Notes: generated by a model from the letters alone, not told the origin. Counted from the stretch's first letter, positions 35,139 through 44,078 are shown. The stretch: DNA of 64,000 bases from Arthrobacter sp. B1805 (GCF_002929745.1 NZ_PJIQ01000005.1:224210-288209), one strand, 5' to 3'. Program-made: numbers and translations.

Positions 35139-35630
35139 TTAGGCCTGCGCTGAGGAGTGCTGCGCGGCGTGGCCCGAAGCGGTACGTGCGGCGTAGAAGG
35201 TCAACCGGAACTTGCCGATCTGTACCTCGTTGCCATTGCGGAGGGCAACGCTGTCCACGCGGTCGTTGTTGACGTAGGTGCCATTGAGGCTCCGGGTATC
35301 GACCACCATGAATCCGTTGGCAGTGCGACGGAACTCGGCGTGCTGCCGGGAGACCGTGACGTCATCGAGGAAGATGTCCGCGTTCGGGTGGCGGCCGGCC
35401 TTGGTGACGTCCTCGTCGAGCAGGAAACGCGCACCCGCGTTCGGTCCGGAGTGGGCTATCAGCAGCGCCGATCCCGCAGGCAGGGCAGCGACGGACGCCT
35501 GCTCCTCGCGCGTCAGATGCCGTTCCAGCTCCGACGTCGCTGCCTGCGGCGGCATCCCGATCGTCGTTGTCTCAGGAGACGTCATGTTCGGCTCTTCTCC
35601 ATTCACGGCTGCGTTCACGTTGGGCGTCAT
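35139..35630 (-). CDS. garA: GarA, FHA-domain regulator of 2-oxoglutarate metabolism
   Basis: GarA binds and regulates 2-oxoglutarate dehydrogenase, glutamate dehydrogenase and glutamate synthase; phosphorylation near its N-terminus switches it off by self-binding of the FHA domain. The 163-residue protein keeps the phosphosite motif PETTTIG with threonines at positions 21-23, matching the T21/T22 sites of the mycobacterial protein. The FHA domain (about 70-140) shows GRHPNADIFLDDVTVSRQHAEF and SLNGTYVNN. GGGGAGGAA precedes the ATG. The kinase encoded at 16.7-19.0 kb is a candidate writer; PknG is not in the window. Confidence 0.94.
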   Translation of the reverse strand: MTPNVNAAVNGEEPNMTSPETTTIGMPPQAATSELERHLTREEQASVAALPAGSALLIAHSGPNAGARFLLDEDVTKAGRHPNADIFLDDVTVSRQHAEFRRTANGFMVVDTRSLNGTYVNNDRVDSVALRNGNEVQIGKFRLTFYAARTASGHAAQHSSAQA

Positions 35631-35702
35631 CGGTATTCCTCCCCTACTGCGTGGTCCGATCGTCGCCGACCGAACCGCCCCTGCTGCCTTCGCCGGGTAG
35701 AC

Positions 35703-36089
35703 CTAGCCTACCTGCTGGGAGTAATCGGCTGAACTCAGGAGGCCCTGCACCACGGAGGGATCGGAGACCTTGATCTCGAGCAGCCAGCCCTCGCCGTACG
35801 GATCCGAGTTGATGAGGGAGGGGTCGTCGTCGAGCGCCTCGTTCCGGGCTACGATCTCGCCCGTCACGGGCGCGTAGATGTCACTGACGCTTTTGGTCGA
35901 TTCGACCTCTCCGATGACATCGGCACCGGTGACGCCGGTCCCTGCCTCGGGCATCTGGACGTAGACGACATCGCCGAGGGCGTCCTGGGCGAAGTCGGTG
36001 ATACCGACGCGCACGGTACCGTCGATGGCGGGCTCACTGACCCACTCGTGCTCCGCGGTGTAGTACAGGCCATCGGGAATCGTGCTCAT
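35703..36089 (-). CDS. gcvH: GcvH, glycine cleavage system H protein
   Basis: GcvH is the lipoylated carrier that shuttles the aminomethyl group between the P, T and L proteins of glycine cleavage. The 128-residue protein has HEWV near the start, VGITDFAQDALGDVVYVQMP, and the lipoyl lysine K66 in GEVESTKSVSDIYAPVTGEI. I chose the ATG at 36089 (GAGAGG upstream) over an upstream frame extension. No gcvT or gcvP is nearby; the link with garA is conserved in Actinobacteria. The 73-base gap to garA suggests partial cotranscription. Confidence 0.97.
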   Translation of the reverse strand: MSTIPDGLYYTAEHEWVSEPAIDGTVRVGITDFAQDALGDVVYVQMPEAGTGVTGADVIGEVESTKSVSDIYAPVTGEIVARNEALDDDPSLINSDPYGEGWLLEIKVSDPSVVQGLLSSADYSQQVG

Positions 36090-36235
36090 GCTTGCCTCTC
36101 GGACGCGCGGGGTGCAGAGGCGGCTGGACGTGCCGCCTGGTGCGGGTACTGGTCGAGTATAGGCACAACCGGCAGAGCCGTGACGCACCTCTCAGACGGG
36201 AAATATCCCTCATCGGAGGAATCCCTGCGACATGC

Positions 36236-36278
36236 AAAAAGCCCGCTCCCTCCGGCGTATCGCCGATGGAAACGGGCC
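36236..36278 (-). terminator. Terminator of tRNA-Pro
   Basis: On the minus strand a GC-rich interrupted stem (GGCCCG pairing near CGGGC) is followed by TTTTT (36240-36236). It lies 9 bases after the tRNA 3' end. An inner small stem (GGCG/CGCC) sits in the loop. Confidence 0.75.
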
Positions 36279-36286
36279 CTGCAGTG

Positions 36287-36360
<74 letters not shown>

Positions 36361-36437
36361 ATCAGCCTGTCCAGCAGGCCAAACCACTCGGATAACAATA
36401 CATCATTCCGGGAGCGGGTCGGCACACCGGGGAGGCG

Positions 36438-37994
36438 TCAGCGCTTGCGGCTCCGCTTCTCGCGGACGCGCATGCTGACCTCGATGGGCGTGCCCTCGAA
36501 CCCGAAGGTCTCGCGCAGGCGGCGTGTGATGAAGCGGCGGTAGCCGGGGTCGAGGAAGCCGGTGGTGAAGAGCACGAACTTGGGCGGACGGCTCGAAGCC
36601 TGCGTGCCGAAGAGGATTCGGGGCTGCTTGCCTCCGCGCACCGGGTGCGGGTTGGCGGCGACGAGCTCGCCGAGGAACGCGTTGAGGCGTCCCGTGGGGA
36701 TGCGTCGGTCCCAGGACTCCAGCGCGACGTCGAGGGCCGGCACCAGGCGGTCCTTGTGCCAGCCGGTGAGCGCGGAGATGTTGACACGCGGAGCCCACTC
36801 CACGTGCGCCAGGTCCTGCTCGATCTCGCGCTCCAGGTAACGGCGGCGCTCGTCGTCCAGCAGATCCCACTTGTTGAAGGCCAGCACGATCGCGCGGCCC
36901 GACTCGATGGCCATGTTCAGGATACGGATGTCCTGCTCACTGAGCACCTCGTCCACGGCGAGGAGCACGACGGCGACTTCCGCCTTCTCCAAAGCCGATT
37001 GCGTCCGCAGTGAAGCGTAGAAGTCCGCTCCCTGCTGCATGTGCACGCGGCGACGGATGCCTGCGGTGTCGACGAAGCGCCAGGTGCGCCCGCCGAGTTC
37101 GATCATCTCGTCGACCGGGTCGCGGGTGGTGCCCGCGAGCGGATCGACCACGACGCGTTCGGATCCGGCGAGCTTGTTGAGCAACGAGGACTTGCCGACG
37201 TTCGGACGACCGATGAGTGCGATCCGGCGCGGACCACCGGATCGCTCGATGCCGCCGTGCTCCGAGAACTCGGGCAGCACCTCGAGGACCCTGTCCAGCA
37301 TGTCAGCCGTACCGCGTCCGTGCAGGGCGGAGACCGGCCAGGGCTGCCCGAAGCCGAGACCCCACAGCACGGACGCGTCGGCCTCGTTCTGGATGTCGTC
37401 GACCTTGTTGGCCACGAGGATCACGGGCTTCTTCTTGCGTCGCAGCATGCGCACCACGGCTTCATCGGTCGCCGTCGCGCCGACCGTCGCGTCCACGACG
37501 AGCAGGACGGCATCTGCCATGTCGACAGCGATCTCCGCCTGATCGGCGACGCGTGCGTTGATGCCCTTCGCGTCCTGCTCCCAGCCGCCCGTGTCCACGA
37601 GGGTGAAGTTCCGGCCCGTCCACTGGGCGGGGTACGACACCCGGTCGCGCGTCACGCCCGGGGTGTCCTCGACGACGGCCTCGCGGCGTCCGAGGATGCG
37701 GTTCACGAGAGTGGACTTGCCGACATTCGGTCGCCCGACGATGGCGAGCACGGGATTGAGCCGGCCCTCCGCGTCGTCGTCGTAGTCCTCGTCCTGCCGG
37801 GCGAGAAGCGCAGCGTCCTCGTCGTCGAGCTCGTAGTCCTCGAGGCCCGCGCGCAGGGACGCAGCGCGCTGCTCGGCCTCGGCGTCGTCGAGGTTCTCGA
37901 GCAGCTCGCTGACGTGGTCCTCGCCGCTCGGCACGTAGTCCTCGTCGGCTGCGGGACCCTGGTCCGTCGCGTTCGGCGAAAGGTTCTCGCTCAT
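36438..37994 (-). CDS. der: Der (EngA), ribosome-assembly GTPase with two G domains
   Basis: Der is a tandem GTPase needed for 50S ribosome assembly. Both G domains are present: GRPNVGKST at residues 87-95 with DTPGVTRDR and DTGG, and GRPNVGKSS near residue 258 with [14 protein letters not shown] and NKWD. The C-terminal KH-like domain ends [10 protein letters not shown]. About 80 acidic residues (rich in Asp, Glu, Ala) precede the first G domain, making the protein 518 residues; such extensions are usual in Actinobacteria. The ATG at 37994 follows GAAGGA; an in-frame start further up is less likely. Confidence 0.96.
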   Translation of the reverse strand: MSENLSPNATDQGPAADEDYVPSGEDHVSELLENLDDAEAEQRAASLRAGLEDYELDDEDAALLARQDEDYDDDAEGRLNPVLAIVGRPNVGKSTLVNRILGRREAVVEDTPGVTRDRVSYPAQWTGRNFTLVDTGGWEQDAKGINARVADQAEIAVDMADAVLLVVDATVGATATDEAVVRMLRRKKKPVILVANKVDDIQNEADASVLWGLGFGQPWPVSALHGRGTADMLDRVLEVLPEFSEHGGIERSGGPRRIALIGRPNVGKSSLLNKLAGSERVVVDPLAGTTRDPVDEMIELGGRTWRFVDTAGIRRRVHMQQGADFYASLRTQSALEKAEVAVVLLAVDEVLSEQDIRILNMAIESGRAIVLAFNKWDLLDDERRRYLEREIEQDLAHVEWAPRVNISALTGWHKDRLVPALDVALESWDRRIPTGRLNAFLGELVAANPHPVRGGKQPRILFGTQASSRPPKFVLFTTGFLDPGYRRFITRRLRETFGFEGTPIEVSMRVREKRSRKR

Positions 37995-38016
37995 CGTTTG
38001 TTCCTTCGGTTGGTGT

Positions 38017-38036
38017 TCACCGTCTCCCGACGGTGA
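38017..38036 (-). other. Small hairpin in the cmk-der gap
   Basis: TCACCGTC (38017-38024) pairs with GACGGTGA (38029-38036) around a 4-base loop. It lies in the 84-base gap between cmk and der, about 10 bases upstream of the der ribosome binding site. It has no U-tract, so it may be a processing or leader structure. Confidence 0.45.
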
Positions 38037-38078
38037 TTCTGGTGGGCTCACGCCCGTAAGTTCAGGGTGGTACTGCGG

Positions 38079-38840
38079 CTAATGCGCCACGGTGCGCACG
38101 ATGCCGAGGACGGCGGCTACTGTCTGCTCGAAGTCCAGATCCGAGGAGTCGAGCGTGACGACGCCGTCCGCAGCCTGACGGAAATTGACCACCGTCGAGT
38201 CCTTCGCATCGCGATCGATGACCTGTTGCTTCAGCTGCGCCTCCGACTGTGTTCCGCCGAGCTGATCGCCGCGGCGTCGTAACCGGGCTTCCTCGCTCGC
38301 CGTCAGCAGGATGCGGACCTCGGCGTCGGGTGCGACGACCGTGGTGATGTCGCGTCCTTCGGCCACGATCCGGTGACCGGCGCCCGCGATCAGCGCACGC
38401 TGGCGGCGGATGAGCTCGGCACGGGCGCCCATCGTCGTCGCTACGGCGCTCACCGCCGAGGAGACCCGCGGTTCGCGGATAGCAGCGGTGACGTCGTCGC
38501 CCGCGATGGTCACGGACTCGCGGTCGGGGCTCGTGCTGATGAAGAGTTCGATGGACCGGGCCACTGCCTCGACCGCCGCGCTGTCCTGCAGGTCGACCCC
38601 CGTGGCGATGCACTGCAGCGTGACCGCCCGGTACATCGCTCCCGTATCGAGGTAGGCCGCCCGGAGGCGTCGCGCAACCTCACGGCTGACGCTCGACTTC
38701 CCGGAGCCGGACGGGCCGTCGATGGCGACGACGAGCGACTTGCCGAGGCGGAAACCGGAATGCGGGCTCGACGGCACCGCCTCCCCCGTCGGATCCGTCG
38801 CCTCGGACGCCTGCGCGATCTCTGCTGAAATCTGACTCAC
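38079..38840 (-). CDS. cmk: Cytidylate kinase
   Basis: Cmk phosphorylates CMP and dCMP. The 253-residue protein has an N-terminal extension of about 30 residues, then VVAIDGPSGSGKSSVSREVARRL (P-loop about 41-48), YLDTGAMYRAVTL, the RAELIRRQRAL segment and VVAEGRDITTVVAPDAEV. I chose the GTG at 38840, which overlaps the tyrA stop (GTGA) and follows GGAAGG at 7-base spacing; an ATG five codons upstream is the alternative. It lies between tyrA and der as in other Actinobacteria. Confidence 0.95.
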   Translation of the reverse strand: MSQISAEIAQASEATDPTGEAVPSSPHSGFRLGKSLVVAIDGPSGSGKSSVSREVARRLRAAYLDTGAMYRAVTLQCIATGVDLQDSAAVEAVARSIELFISTSPDRESVTIAGDDVTAAIREPRVSSAVSAVATTMGARAELIRRQRALIAGAGHRIVAEGRDITTVVAPDAEVRILLTASEEARLRRRGDQLGGTQSEAQLKQQVIDRDAKDSTVVNFRQAADGVVTLDSSDLDFEQTVAAVLGIVRTVAH

Positions 38841-39964
38841 TGCACTACCTTCCAACCCCGCTGCGTCAGGGACTCCGTCAAATCGTGGCGTTTACCGGGC
38901 AGCACGGAGAGCTCCGCAAGGCCCACTTCGCGTCCCGGCGAGTGCTCCAGGCGGAAATCCTCCACATTGATACCGGTGTGTCCAATCTCCGTGAGGAGCT
39001 TTGCGATCTGGCCGGGCACGTCGTCGACGAGCACCGTCAGTCGCGCAAACGAGTTCGGCGGCGTCCCGTGCTTGCCCGGCACACGCGCCTGCCCGGCGTT
39101 CCCCTCCGACATGAGCTGGGCCATGTCGAGGCGGGCGCCACCGGCCGTCGGGTCCTCGAGGGTGCCGATCAGGCGGTTGAGGTCCTCGCGCACCCCGTAC
39201 AGGATGTCGACGAGGCGACCGGCGTTGGCCGACAGGATCTGCACCCACAGCCGCGGATCGCTTGCAGCGATGCGCGTGACGTCGCGCAGCCCGTTGCCCG
39301 CGAGCGACAGGGCCTGCACCGGGGAATCCTGCAGCCGGCTCGCCACGAGCGACGACACGACCTGCGGCAGGTGCGAGATCAGGGCCACGGCCTCGTCATG
39401 CTCCTCGACGGACATGCGCGCGGGCACCGCGCCGAGATCGACCGCGAGTGACTCCGCGCACAGGACTGCTTCCGGGGCGCTGGTGGCATGGGCGCACAGC
39501 ACCCAGGGAGCACCGGTGAACAGCTCGGCACGGGCAGCAACGGGACCGGACTTCTCGCGGCCCGCCATCGGGTGCGTGCCCACGTAGCGGAACAGCTGCT
39601 CAGCAACGTCGGGTGTCGCGGTGAGCTCGGCCAGGATCGCTTCCTTCACACTGCAGATATCGACGACGATGGCCCCCGGATACTTCAGCAGCGCATCCGC
39701 GACCACCCGAGCGGTGACGTCCGGCGGCGTCGCGACGACGACGAGTTCCGGGGACAACTCCTCCCCCGGGCCCTGCCCCTCGGCGAGGAGCCGACCCGCG
39801 CCGATGTCGCGCGCCACGGCCTCCGTCGACGGCGAGCTGTCGGACAGGACGACGTCGAGCCCGCGGGCCCGCAACCCCAATCCGATGCTCGCGCCCAGCA
39901 GCCCCGCCCCCACGACGAGGACGGGCCCGGTGAGGTGCGTTCCCTGATCCGTGCGCGTGATCAT
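38837..39964 (-). CDS. tyrA: Prephenate dehydrogenase with ACT domain
   Basis: TyrA oxidises prephenate to 4-hydroxyphenylpyruvate in tyrosine synthesis. The 375-residue protein has an N-terminal NAD-binding motif VLVVGAGLLGASIGLGLRARG, the active-site segment THPMAGREKSGP with the catalytic histidine, SHLPQVVSSLVAS, and a C-terminal ACT domain (about 305-375, FARLTVLVDDVPGQIAKLLTEIGHTGINVED) that probably senses tyrosine. It follows rluB by 3 bases and overlaps cmk. It makes the shikimate link with aroG at 19 kb. Confidence 0.95.
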   Translation of the reverse strand: MITRTDQGTHLTGPVLVVGAGLLGASIGLGLRARGLDVVLSDSSPSTEAVARDIGAGRLLAEGQGPGEELSPELVVVATPPDVTARVVADALLKYPGAIVVDICSVKEAILAELTATPDVAEQLFRYVGTHPMAGREKSGPVAARAELFTGAPWVLCAHATSAPEAVLCAESLAVDLGAVPARMSVEEHDEAVALISHLPQVVSSLVASRLQDSPVQALSLAGNGLRDVTRIAASDPRLWVQILSANAGRLVDILYGVREDLNRLIGTLEDPTAGGARLDMAQLMSEGNAGQARVPGKHGTPPNSFARLTVLVDDVPGQIAKLLTEIGHTGINVEDFRLEHSPGREVGLAELSVLPGKRHDLTESLTQRGWKVVQ

Positions 39965-39967
39965 CGG

Positions 39968-41272
39968 CTAGAGGCCCACCGACGCCAGCAGGTGCCCGAC
40001 CTCCTGGCGTCCGAGCACGCGGATGCTGCCCTGGCGCTGGTCGCCGACGCGGATGGGTCCGAGCTGCGTGCGCACGAGTCGCTCGACGGGGTGGCCCACG
40101 GCGTCGAACAGCCTGCGGACCACGCGGTTTCGCCCTGAGTGCAGGATGACCTCGACCAGGATGTGGCCCGGCGTCGAGTCGACCAGCCTGAAGGAATCCA
40201 CCTTCGCCACGCCGTCCTCGAGCTCGATCCCTTCCTTCATCTGTGCACCGATACCCTGCGCCATGGGTCCGCGGACCTGCACGAGGTAGGTCTTCGGGAC
40301 TTCGTAGGACGGATGCGTCAGGCGGTTGGTGAGCTCGCCGTCGTTCGTGAGCAGGAGCAGCCCCTCGGTCTCGGCATCGAGCCTGCCGACGTGGAAGAGC
40401 CGCTCGTTCTTGTTCTTGTTCTTCAGGAAGTCGCTGATACAGGGGCGGCCCTCGGGATCCTCCATGGTGGAGACGACGCCGCGCGGCTTGTTGAAGACGT
40501 AGTACTTGAGGTGCTCATTGAGCTGGAGTCGGATCCCGTCGACGTGGATGGCCACCTGTTCGGGGTCGACACGGACACCGAGTTCGGTCACCACGGTGCC
40601 GTCCACCTCGACGCGACCGTCGAGGATCATCTCCTCGCACACGCGGCGGGACGCGACGCCGGCGAGCGCCATCACCTTCTGGAGGCGTACGCCCTCCGGG
40701 TTGTGCACGTCGATCTCGTCAGCGGGGCGGCTGGCACGCTTCGGCTGCGCCGCGCGTACCGGTCCGAGGTTCTGCCCGAAGCGCTCCCGCCCGAAAGCCT
40801 GTGCCCCGGCCGGCTTCTGGCGTCCGCCGCCGTCCTGCCCGAACGACCGCGTACCGGTTCTGGCGCCCGTACCGGTTCCGGTCCCGGGACGGCCCGGTCT
40901 GCCTCCCGCGCGTCCTCCGGCCTTGGCGCCGAAACGGCTCGACGGAGTGCCGGCAGAGGGACGGCCTGCGGCCGAGCGAGCACGGCCGTCGGCCGATTCG
41001 CGCCGATCGGAACCGGCCGAGCGGCCTTCCGACGAGCGTCCCGCAGCCGGCCGGCCACGCTCACCACGATCCTGGAACGGACGCCCCTCACTCGGGCGAC
41101 CGGCACCACGCTCACCACGCTCCTGGAACGGACGCCCCTCGCTCGGCCTGCCCTGTGAGGCACCGCGGGGCGAGGACTTCCCACGGGAGCGCGCAGCGTC
41201 GGATGGGCGTCCGGCCGACCCGCCGCGGCGGGGCGTATTGCGTCCGGAACCGGATCCTGGCGGCTGTGTCAT
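39968..41272 (-). CDS. rluB: RluB-type rRNA pseudouridine synthase with an RG-rich N-terminal extension
   Basis: The protein makes pseudouridine in 23S rRNA. The C-terminal 240 residues form the enzyme: an S4 domain (VRLQKVMALAGVASRRVCEEMI) and the catalytic domain with HVGRLDAETEGLLLLTNDG, where the aspartate is catalytic, then HSGRNRVVRRLFDAVGHPV. The first 190 residues are a low-complexity Arg/Gly/Ser/Pro region with two copies of an 18-residue unit around GRPSEGRPFQ. I chose the ATG at 41272, preceded by AGAAGGA; two codons upstream there is a TTG in the same frame. It lies between scpB and tyrA. Confidence 0.93.
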   Translation of the reverse strand: MTQPPGSGSGRNTPRRGGSAGRPSDAARSRGKSSPRGASQGRPSEGRPFQERGERGAGRPSEGRPFQDRGERGRPAAGRSSEGRSAGSDRRESADGRARSAAGRPSAGTPSSRFGAKAGGRAGGRPGRPGTGTGTGARTGTRSFGQDGGGRQKPAGAQAFGRERFGQNLGPVRAAQPKRASRPADEIDVHNPEGVRLQKVMALAGVASRRVCEEMILDGRVEVDGTVVTELGVRVDPEQVAIHVDGIRLQLNEHLKYYVFNKPRGVVSTMEDPEGRPCISDFLKNKNKNERLFHVGRLDAETEGLLLLTNDGELTNRLTHPSYEVPKTYLVQVRGPMAQGIGAQMKEGIELEDGVAKVDSFRLVDSTPGHILVEVILHSGRNRVVRRLFDAVGHPVERLVRTQLGPIRVGDQRQGSIRVLGRQEVGHLLASVGL

Positions 41273-41299
41273 GTACAAAGTCCTTCTCGTTGGTCGTGC

Positions 41300-41941
41300 T
41301 CAATACGTCGTTTCGTCATACTCCCCAAGGCTCTCGAGGCCCGGCAGATGGGGAGCTATCCGGGGCAATTCGTCGACGCTGCCCAGTCCCAATCTTTCCA
41401 GAAAGACGGTAGTGGTCCCATAGAGGACCGCGCCGGTCTCCGGATCGGTCTCCGTCTCGACAACCAGCCCACGCTGCAGCAGCGTACGGACCACGGAATC
41501 GACGTTGACGCCCCGAATTGCAGAAACCCGGGCACGGGACACGGGCTGACGGTATGCGATGACCGCCAAAGTCTCGAGTGCAGCTTGCGAAAGCCGGGCA
41601 GATTGGCCATCGAGCACGAAGGCGGCAACGACGGAAGCGAAGTGCTTCCGGGAGAAGATACGCCACCCGCCAGCGATATTTCGCAGTTCGAAACCGCGCG
41701 CCGAGGGTGGTTCGGTGCTCTGGGGGCCGAATCCAGTATAGCCGTCGTACTCGCGCTGCAGTTCCACCAGCACCTCGTGGACCCGCGCCGTCGGCCGCTC
41801 CAGGACCGCTGCCAGCTGTTCGTCCGTCACGGGCCGCTCCGCCACCATCAGGATCGCTTCGATCGCCCCGCGCAATCCGCCCGGACGCTGTTCGACGGGT
41901 ATCCCGTCGCCGTCCACGACGGCTTCGGCGTCCTCAGCCAA
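41300..41941 (-). CDS. scpB: ScpB, segregation and condensation protein B
   Basis: ScpB is the winged-helix partner of the SMC-ScpA condensin complex. The sequence shows GGLRGAIEAILMVAERPVTDEQLAAVL, GFELRNIAGGWRIFSR, and SQAALETLAVIAYRQPVSRARVSAIRGVNVDSVVRTLL, the family core. The start is uncertain. I chose the TTG at 41941, which follows AGAAGGGAG and overlaps the scpA end; an ATG at 41989 with a weaker site would add 16 basic residues. The frame is open further upstream. Confidence 0.93.
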   Translation of the reverse strand: MAEDAEAVVDGDGIPVEQRPGGLRGAIEAILMVAERPVTDEQLAAVLERPTARVHEVLVELQREYDGYTGFGPQSTEPPSARGFELRNIAGGWRIFSRKHFASVVAAFVLDGQSARLSQAALETLAVIAYRQPVSRARVSAIRGVNVDSVVRTLLQRGLVVETETDPETGAVLYGTTTVFLERLGLGSVDELPRIAPHLPGLESLGEYDETTY

Positions 41942-43007
41942 CCCGTGCTCCCTTCTCCTGCGCTTCTGACCCCGCGGTGTCGATCTCATGGCCGCCCTCG
42001 GGAGCGCCACCCGTTCCACCGCCGTGCTCCAGCCCGGCGGGCCCCTGGCTGCCGTCGTCCTCGAAGTCGCCGGCGAGTCGATCTGCGGACCATCGATAGT
42101 CCTGCGCACTCCAGGTCACCAGCAGTTCGGACAGCGGCGCACCCTGCTCGAAGGTGATTGCGCCATCCCGGAACAACTCCAGCAATGCGAGGAAGCGCAC
42201 CACCAGGACCATTCGCGTGCCTGCGTCCTCGGTGAGCTGCCGGAAGGACAGCGGCCCCCTCTCCCGCAGGAGAACCTGCAGCACCACCGCTTGGTCCCGC
42301 AGGCTGACCGGCGGGGAGTGCAGGTGCTCGATACTGACCTCGCTCGGTTCCTCCCGGCGCGGGGCGAGCACCTTCGCGGCGAGTGCCGCGAACTCCTCCG
42401 GAGAATGTCTCCAGATCAGCTCCGGCAGGAGTCGGGTGAACTCCGGCTCCAGGGGCACCATACGAGGATGCCGGGCGTCCTCTTCCTCGAGCCGCCCCGC
42501 CAGGTGCCGGGCCATCTCCTTGAACGCCTTGTACTGCAGGAGCCTGGCGAACAGGAGGTCACGTGCCTCGAGCAGTGCGATGTCCTCCTCGTCCTCGACG
42601 CTGCCGGCGGGAAGAAGCCGGGCTGCCTTCAGATCGAGGAGGGTTGCCGCGACGACGAGGAACTCGCTCGCTTCATCGAGCTTCCATTCCCCCTCGGCAG
42701 CCTGGATACGGCGGATGTGCCCGATGAACTCGTCCGTCACCTGCGCCAGGGCGATCTCGGTGATGTCCAGTTCACGCCGGGAGATGAGGTTCAGTAACAG
42801 GTCGAAGGGGCCGCTGAAGTTGGTCAGCTGCACCTCGAAGACCCTCGGGCCGGTGGTGCTGTGCCCGCGGTCGCCGTCGTTCCCGACGCGGCCGGGACCT
42901 TCAGCGACCCGGTCGCTCGCGCTCCGGCCCGCCGCAGCTCTGCGGGATGTGGCAGCACGCGACGCGTGGGCCTGCCGACCCTGGTGCGTGGCCGGCACGG
43001 GCACCAC
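41934..43007 (-). CDS. scpA: ScpA, kleisin of the SMC complex
   Basis: ScpA bridges the two SMC heads and organises the nucleoid. The core begins at about residue 55 with VFEVQLTNFSGPFDLLLNLISRRELDITEIALAQVTDEF, followed by ASEFLVVAATLLDLKAARLLP, the kleisin signature, and the C-terminal winged-helix part FRQLTEDAGTRMVLVVRFLALLEL. About 50 Ala/Arg-rich residues precede the core and a Gly-rich tail follows. The GTG at 43007 has GGGAG 6 bases upstream, and that site lies in the arm of a hairpin that also covers the parA stop codon. Confidence 0.94.
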   Translation of the reverse strand: MVPVPATHQGRQAHASRAATSRRAAAGRSASDRVAEGPGRVGNDGDRGHSTTGPRVFEVQLTNFSGPFDLLLNLISRRELDITEIALAQVTDEFIGHIRRIQAAEGEWKLDEASEFLVVAATLLDLKAARLLPAGSVEDEEDIALLEARDLLFARLLQYKAFKEMARHLAGRLEEEDARHPRMVPLEPEFTRLLPELIWRHSPEEFAALAAKVLAPRREEPSEVSIEHLHSPPVSLRDQAVVLQVLLRERGPLSFRQLTEDAGTRMVLVVRFLALLELFRDGAITFEQGAPLSELLVTWSAQDYRWSADRLAGDFEDDGSQGPAGLEHGGGTGGAPEGGHEIDTAGSEAQEKGARVG

Positions 43008-43008
43008 C

Positions 43009-43046
43009 TAGTGCTCCCGGGCGAACCGTACGTGCCCGGGCACTAG
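43009..43046 (-). promoter_or_regulatory. Hairpin covering the parA stop and the scpA ribosome binding site
   Basis: On the minus strand the parA stop region CTAGTGCCCGGGC pairs with GCCCGGGAGCACTAG in an interrupted 13-bp stem (2-base bulge, 11-base loop). The GGGAG of the scpA ribosome binding site (43018-43014) is in the second arm, and the parA stop codon (43045-43043) is in the first. A ribosome finishing parA would open it, so scpA translation is probably coupled to parA. Confidence 0.6.
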
Positions 43047-43942
43047 GGAGCTCCGCCCCTGCTGATCAGTTCCTTGGCGAGCCTGCGGTAGGCGTCCGCT
43101 CCCGAGTGGTTCGCGGCGTAGGACGTGATCGGCTCGGCGGCGACGGTCGCGTCAGCGAACTTGATCGTGCGCTTGATCACCGTCTCGAAGACCTTGTCCC
43201 CGAACGCCTCCACGAGCCGTGCGATGACCTCGCGGCTGTGCAGCGTCCGCGCGTCGTACATCGTCGCCAGCACGCCGTCGATCTGCAGGCGCGGGTTCAG
43301 GCGGTCCTGCACCTTCTCGATGGTCTCGACGAGCAGTGCCACCGCTCGCAGGGCGAAGAATTCGCAGATGAGCGGGATGATCACGCCGTGCGCTGCTGTG
43401 AGGGCATTGACCGTCAACAGTCCCAGCGACGGCTGGCAGTCGATGAGGATGACGTCGTAGTCGTCGGACACCTTGCGCAGAGCCCTGTCGAGCACCTGCT
43501 CGCGCGCCACCTCGTTGACCAGCTGGACCTCTGCCGCGGACAGGTCGATGTTCGCCGGAAGGAGGTCAATGTTCTCGATCGCCGTGTGCTGGATGGCATC
43601 GTGGATGGTCACCTTGCGGTCCATGAGGACGTTGTAGACGGTGACGTCGAGTTCGTGCGGGTTGGTGCCGAGGCCGGCGGAGAGCGCACCCTGCGGGTCG
43701 AAGTCCACCAGGAGCACCTTGCGTCCGGCCTCTGCGAGCGCCGCGCCCAGGTTGATGGTCGACGTCGTCTTGCCGACGCCGCCCTTCTGGTTCACCATCG
43801 CGATGACGCGTGCCGGCCCGTGCGAGTCGAGGACCCGGGGCTCGGGGAACTCGGTCACAGGGCGGCCTGTCGGGCCCAGTTCCGCGTCCGCTGCGCTGGG
43901 CAGAGTGGTGGAACCCTGTTCGCTACTCACGTATTTCTCCAC
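43043..43942 (-). CDS. parA: ParA-family ATPase upstream of scpAB
   Basis: The 299-residue protein has a 45-residue N-terminal tail, then RVIAMVNQKGGVGKTTSTINLGAALAEAG (P-loop 53-60), VLLVDFDPQGALSAGLG, and DVILIDCQPSLGLLTVNAL. This is the actinobacterial ParA encoded before scpA (Rv1708 type), distinct from the ParA of the oriC parAB locus; no parB is adjacent. It probably acts in segregation or positioning. The GTG start begins MEKYVSSEQ; the next GTG is four codons on. Confidence 0.9.
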   Translation of the reverse strand: MEKYVSSEQGSTTLPSAADAELGPTGRPVTEFPEPRVLDSHGPARVIAMVNQKGGVGKTTSTINLGAALAEAGRKVLLVDFDPQGALSAGLGTNPHELDVTVYNVLMDRKVTIHDAIQHTAIENIDLLPANIDLSAAEVQLVNEVAREQVLDRALRKVSDDYDVILIDCQPSLGLLTVNALTAAHGVIIPLICEFFALRAVALLVETIEKVQDRLNPRLQIDGVLATMYDARTLHSREVIARLVEAFGDKVFETVIKRTIKFADATVAAEPITSYAANHSGADAYRRLAKELISRGGAP

Positions 43943-44065
43943 GCTTCCATCAGTATCGGTGCAGGCCGCCGGTCCTCGGATCCGAGCGGCATTCTTCTAG
44001 TCCCACGGTACAACGCCTGCGGCGCCGGTCGTGGAGGCCTGCTCCGCCGGGACGCGAGCCTTGAT

Positions 44066-44078
44066 CCTCAACTTGAGG
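44066..44078. promoter_or_regulatory. CCTCAA-C-TTGAGG palindrome
   Basis: A perfect 6+1+6 palindrome lies in the 240-base gap between parA and dctA, followed by TCGAAT. The half-site CTTGAGG resembles MerR-family operators (SoxR and metal-type), but no MerR gene or promoter spacing is adjacent. It may be a remnant or a chance match. Confidence 0.3.
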
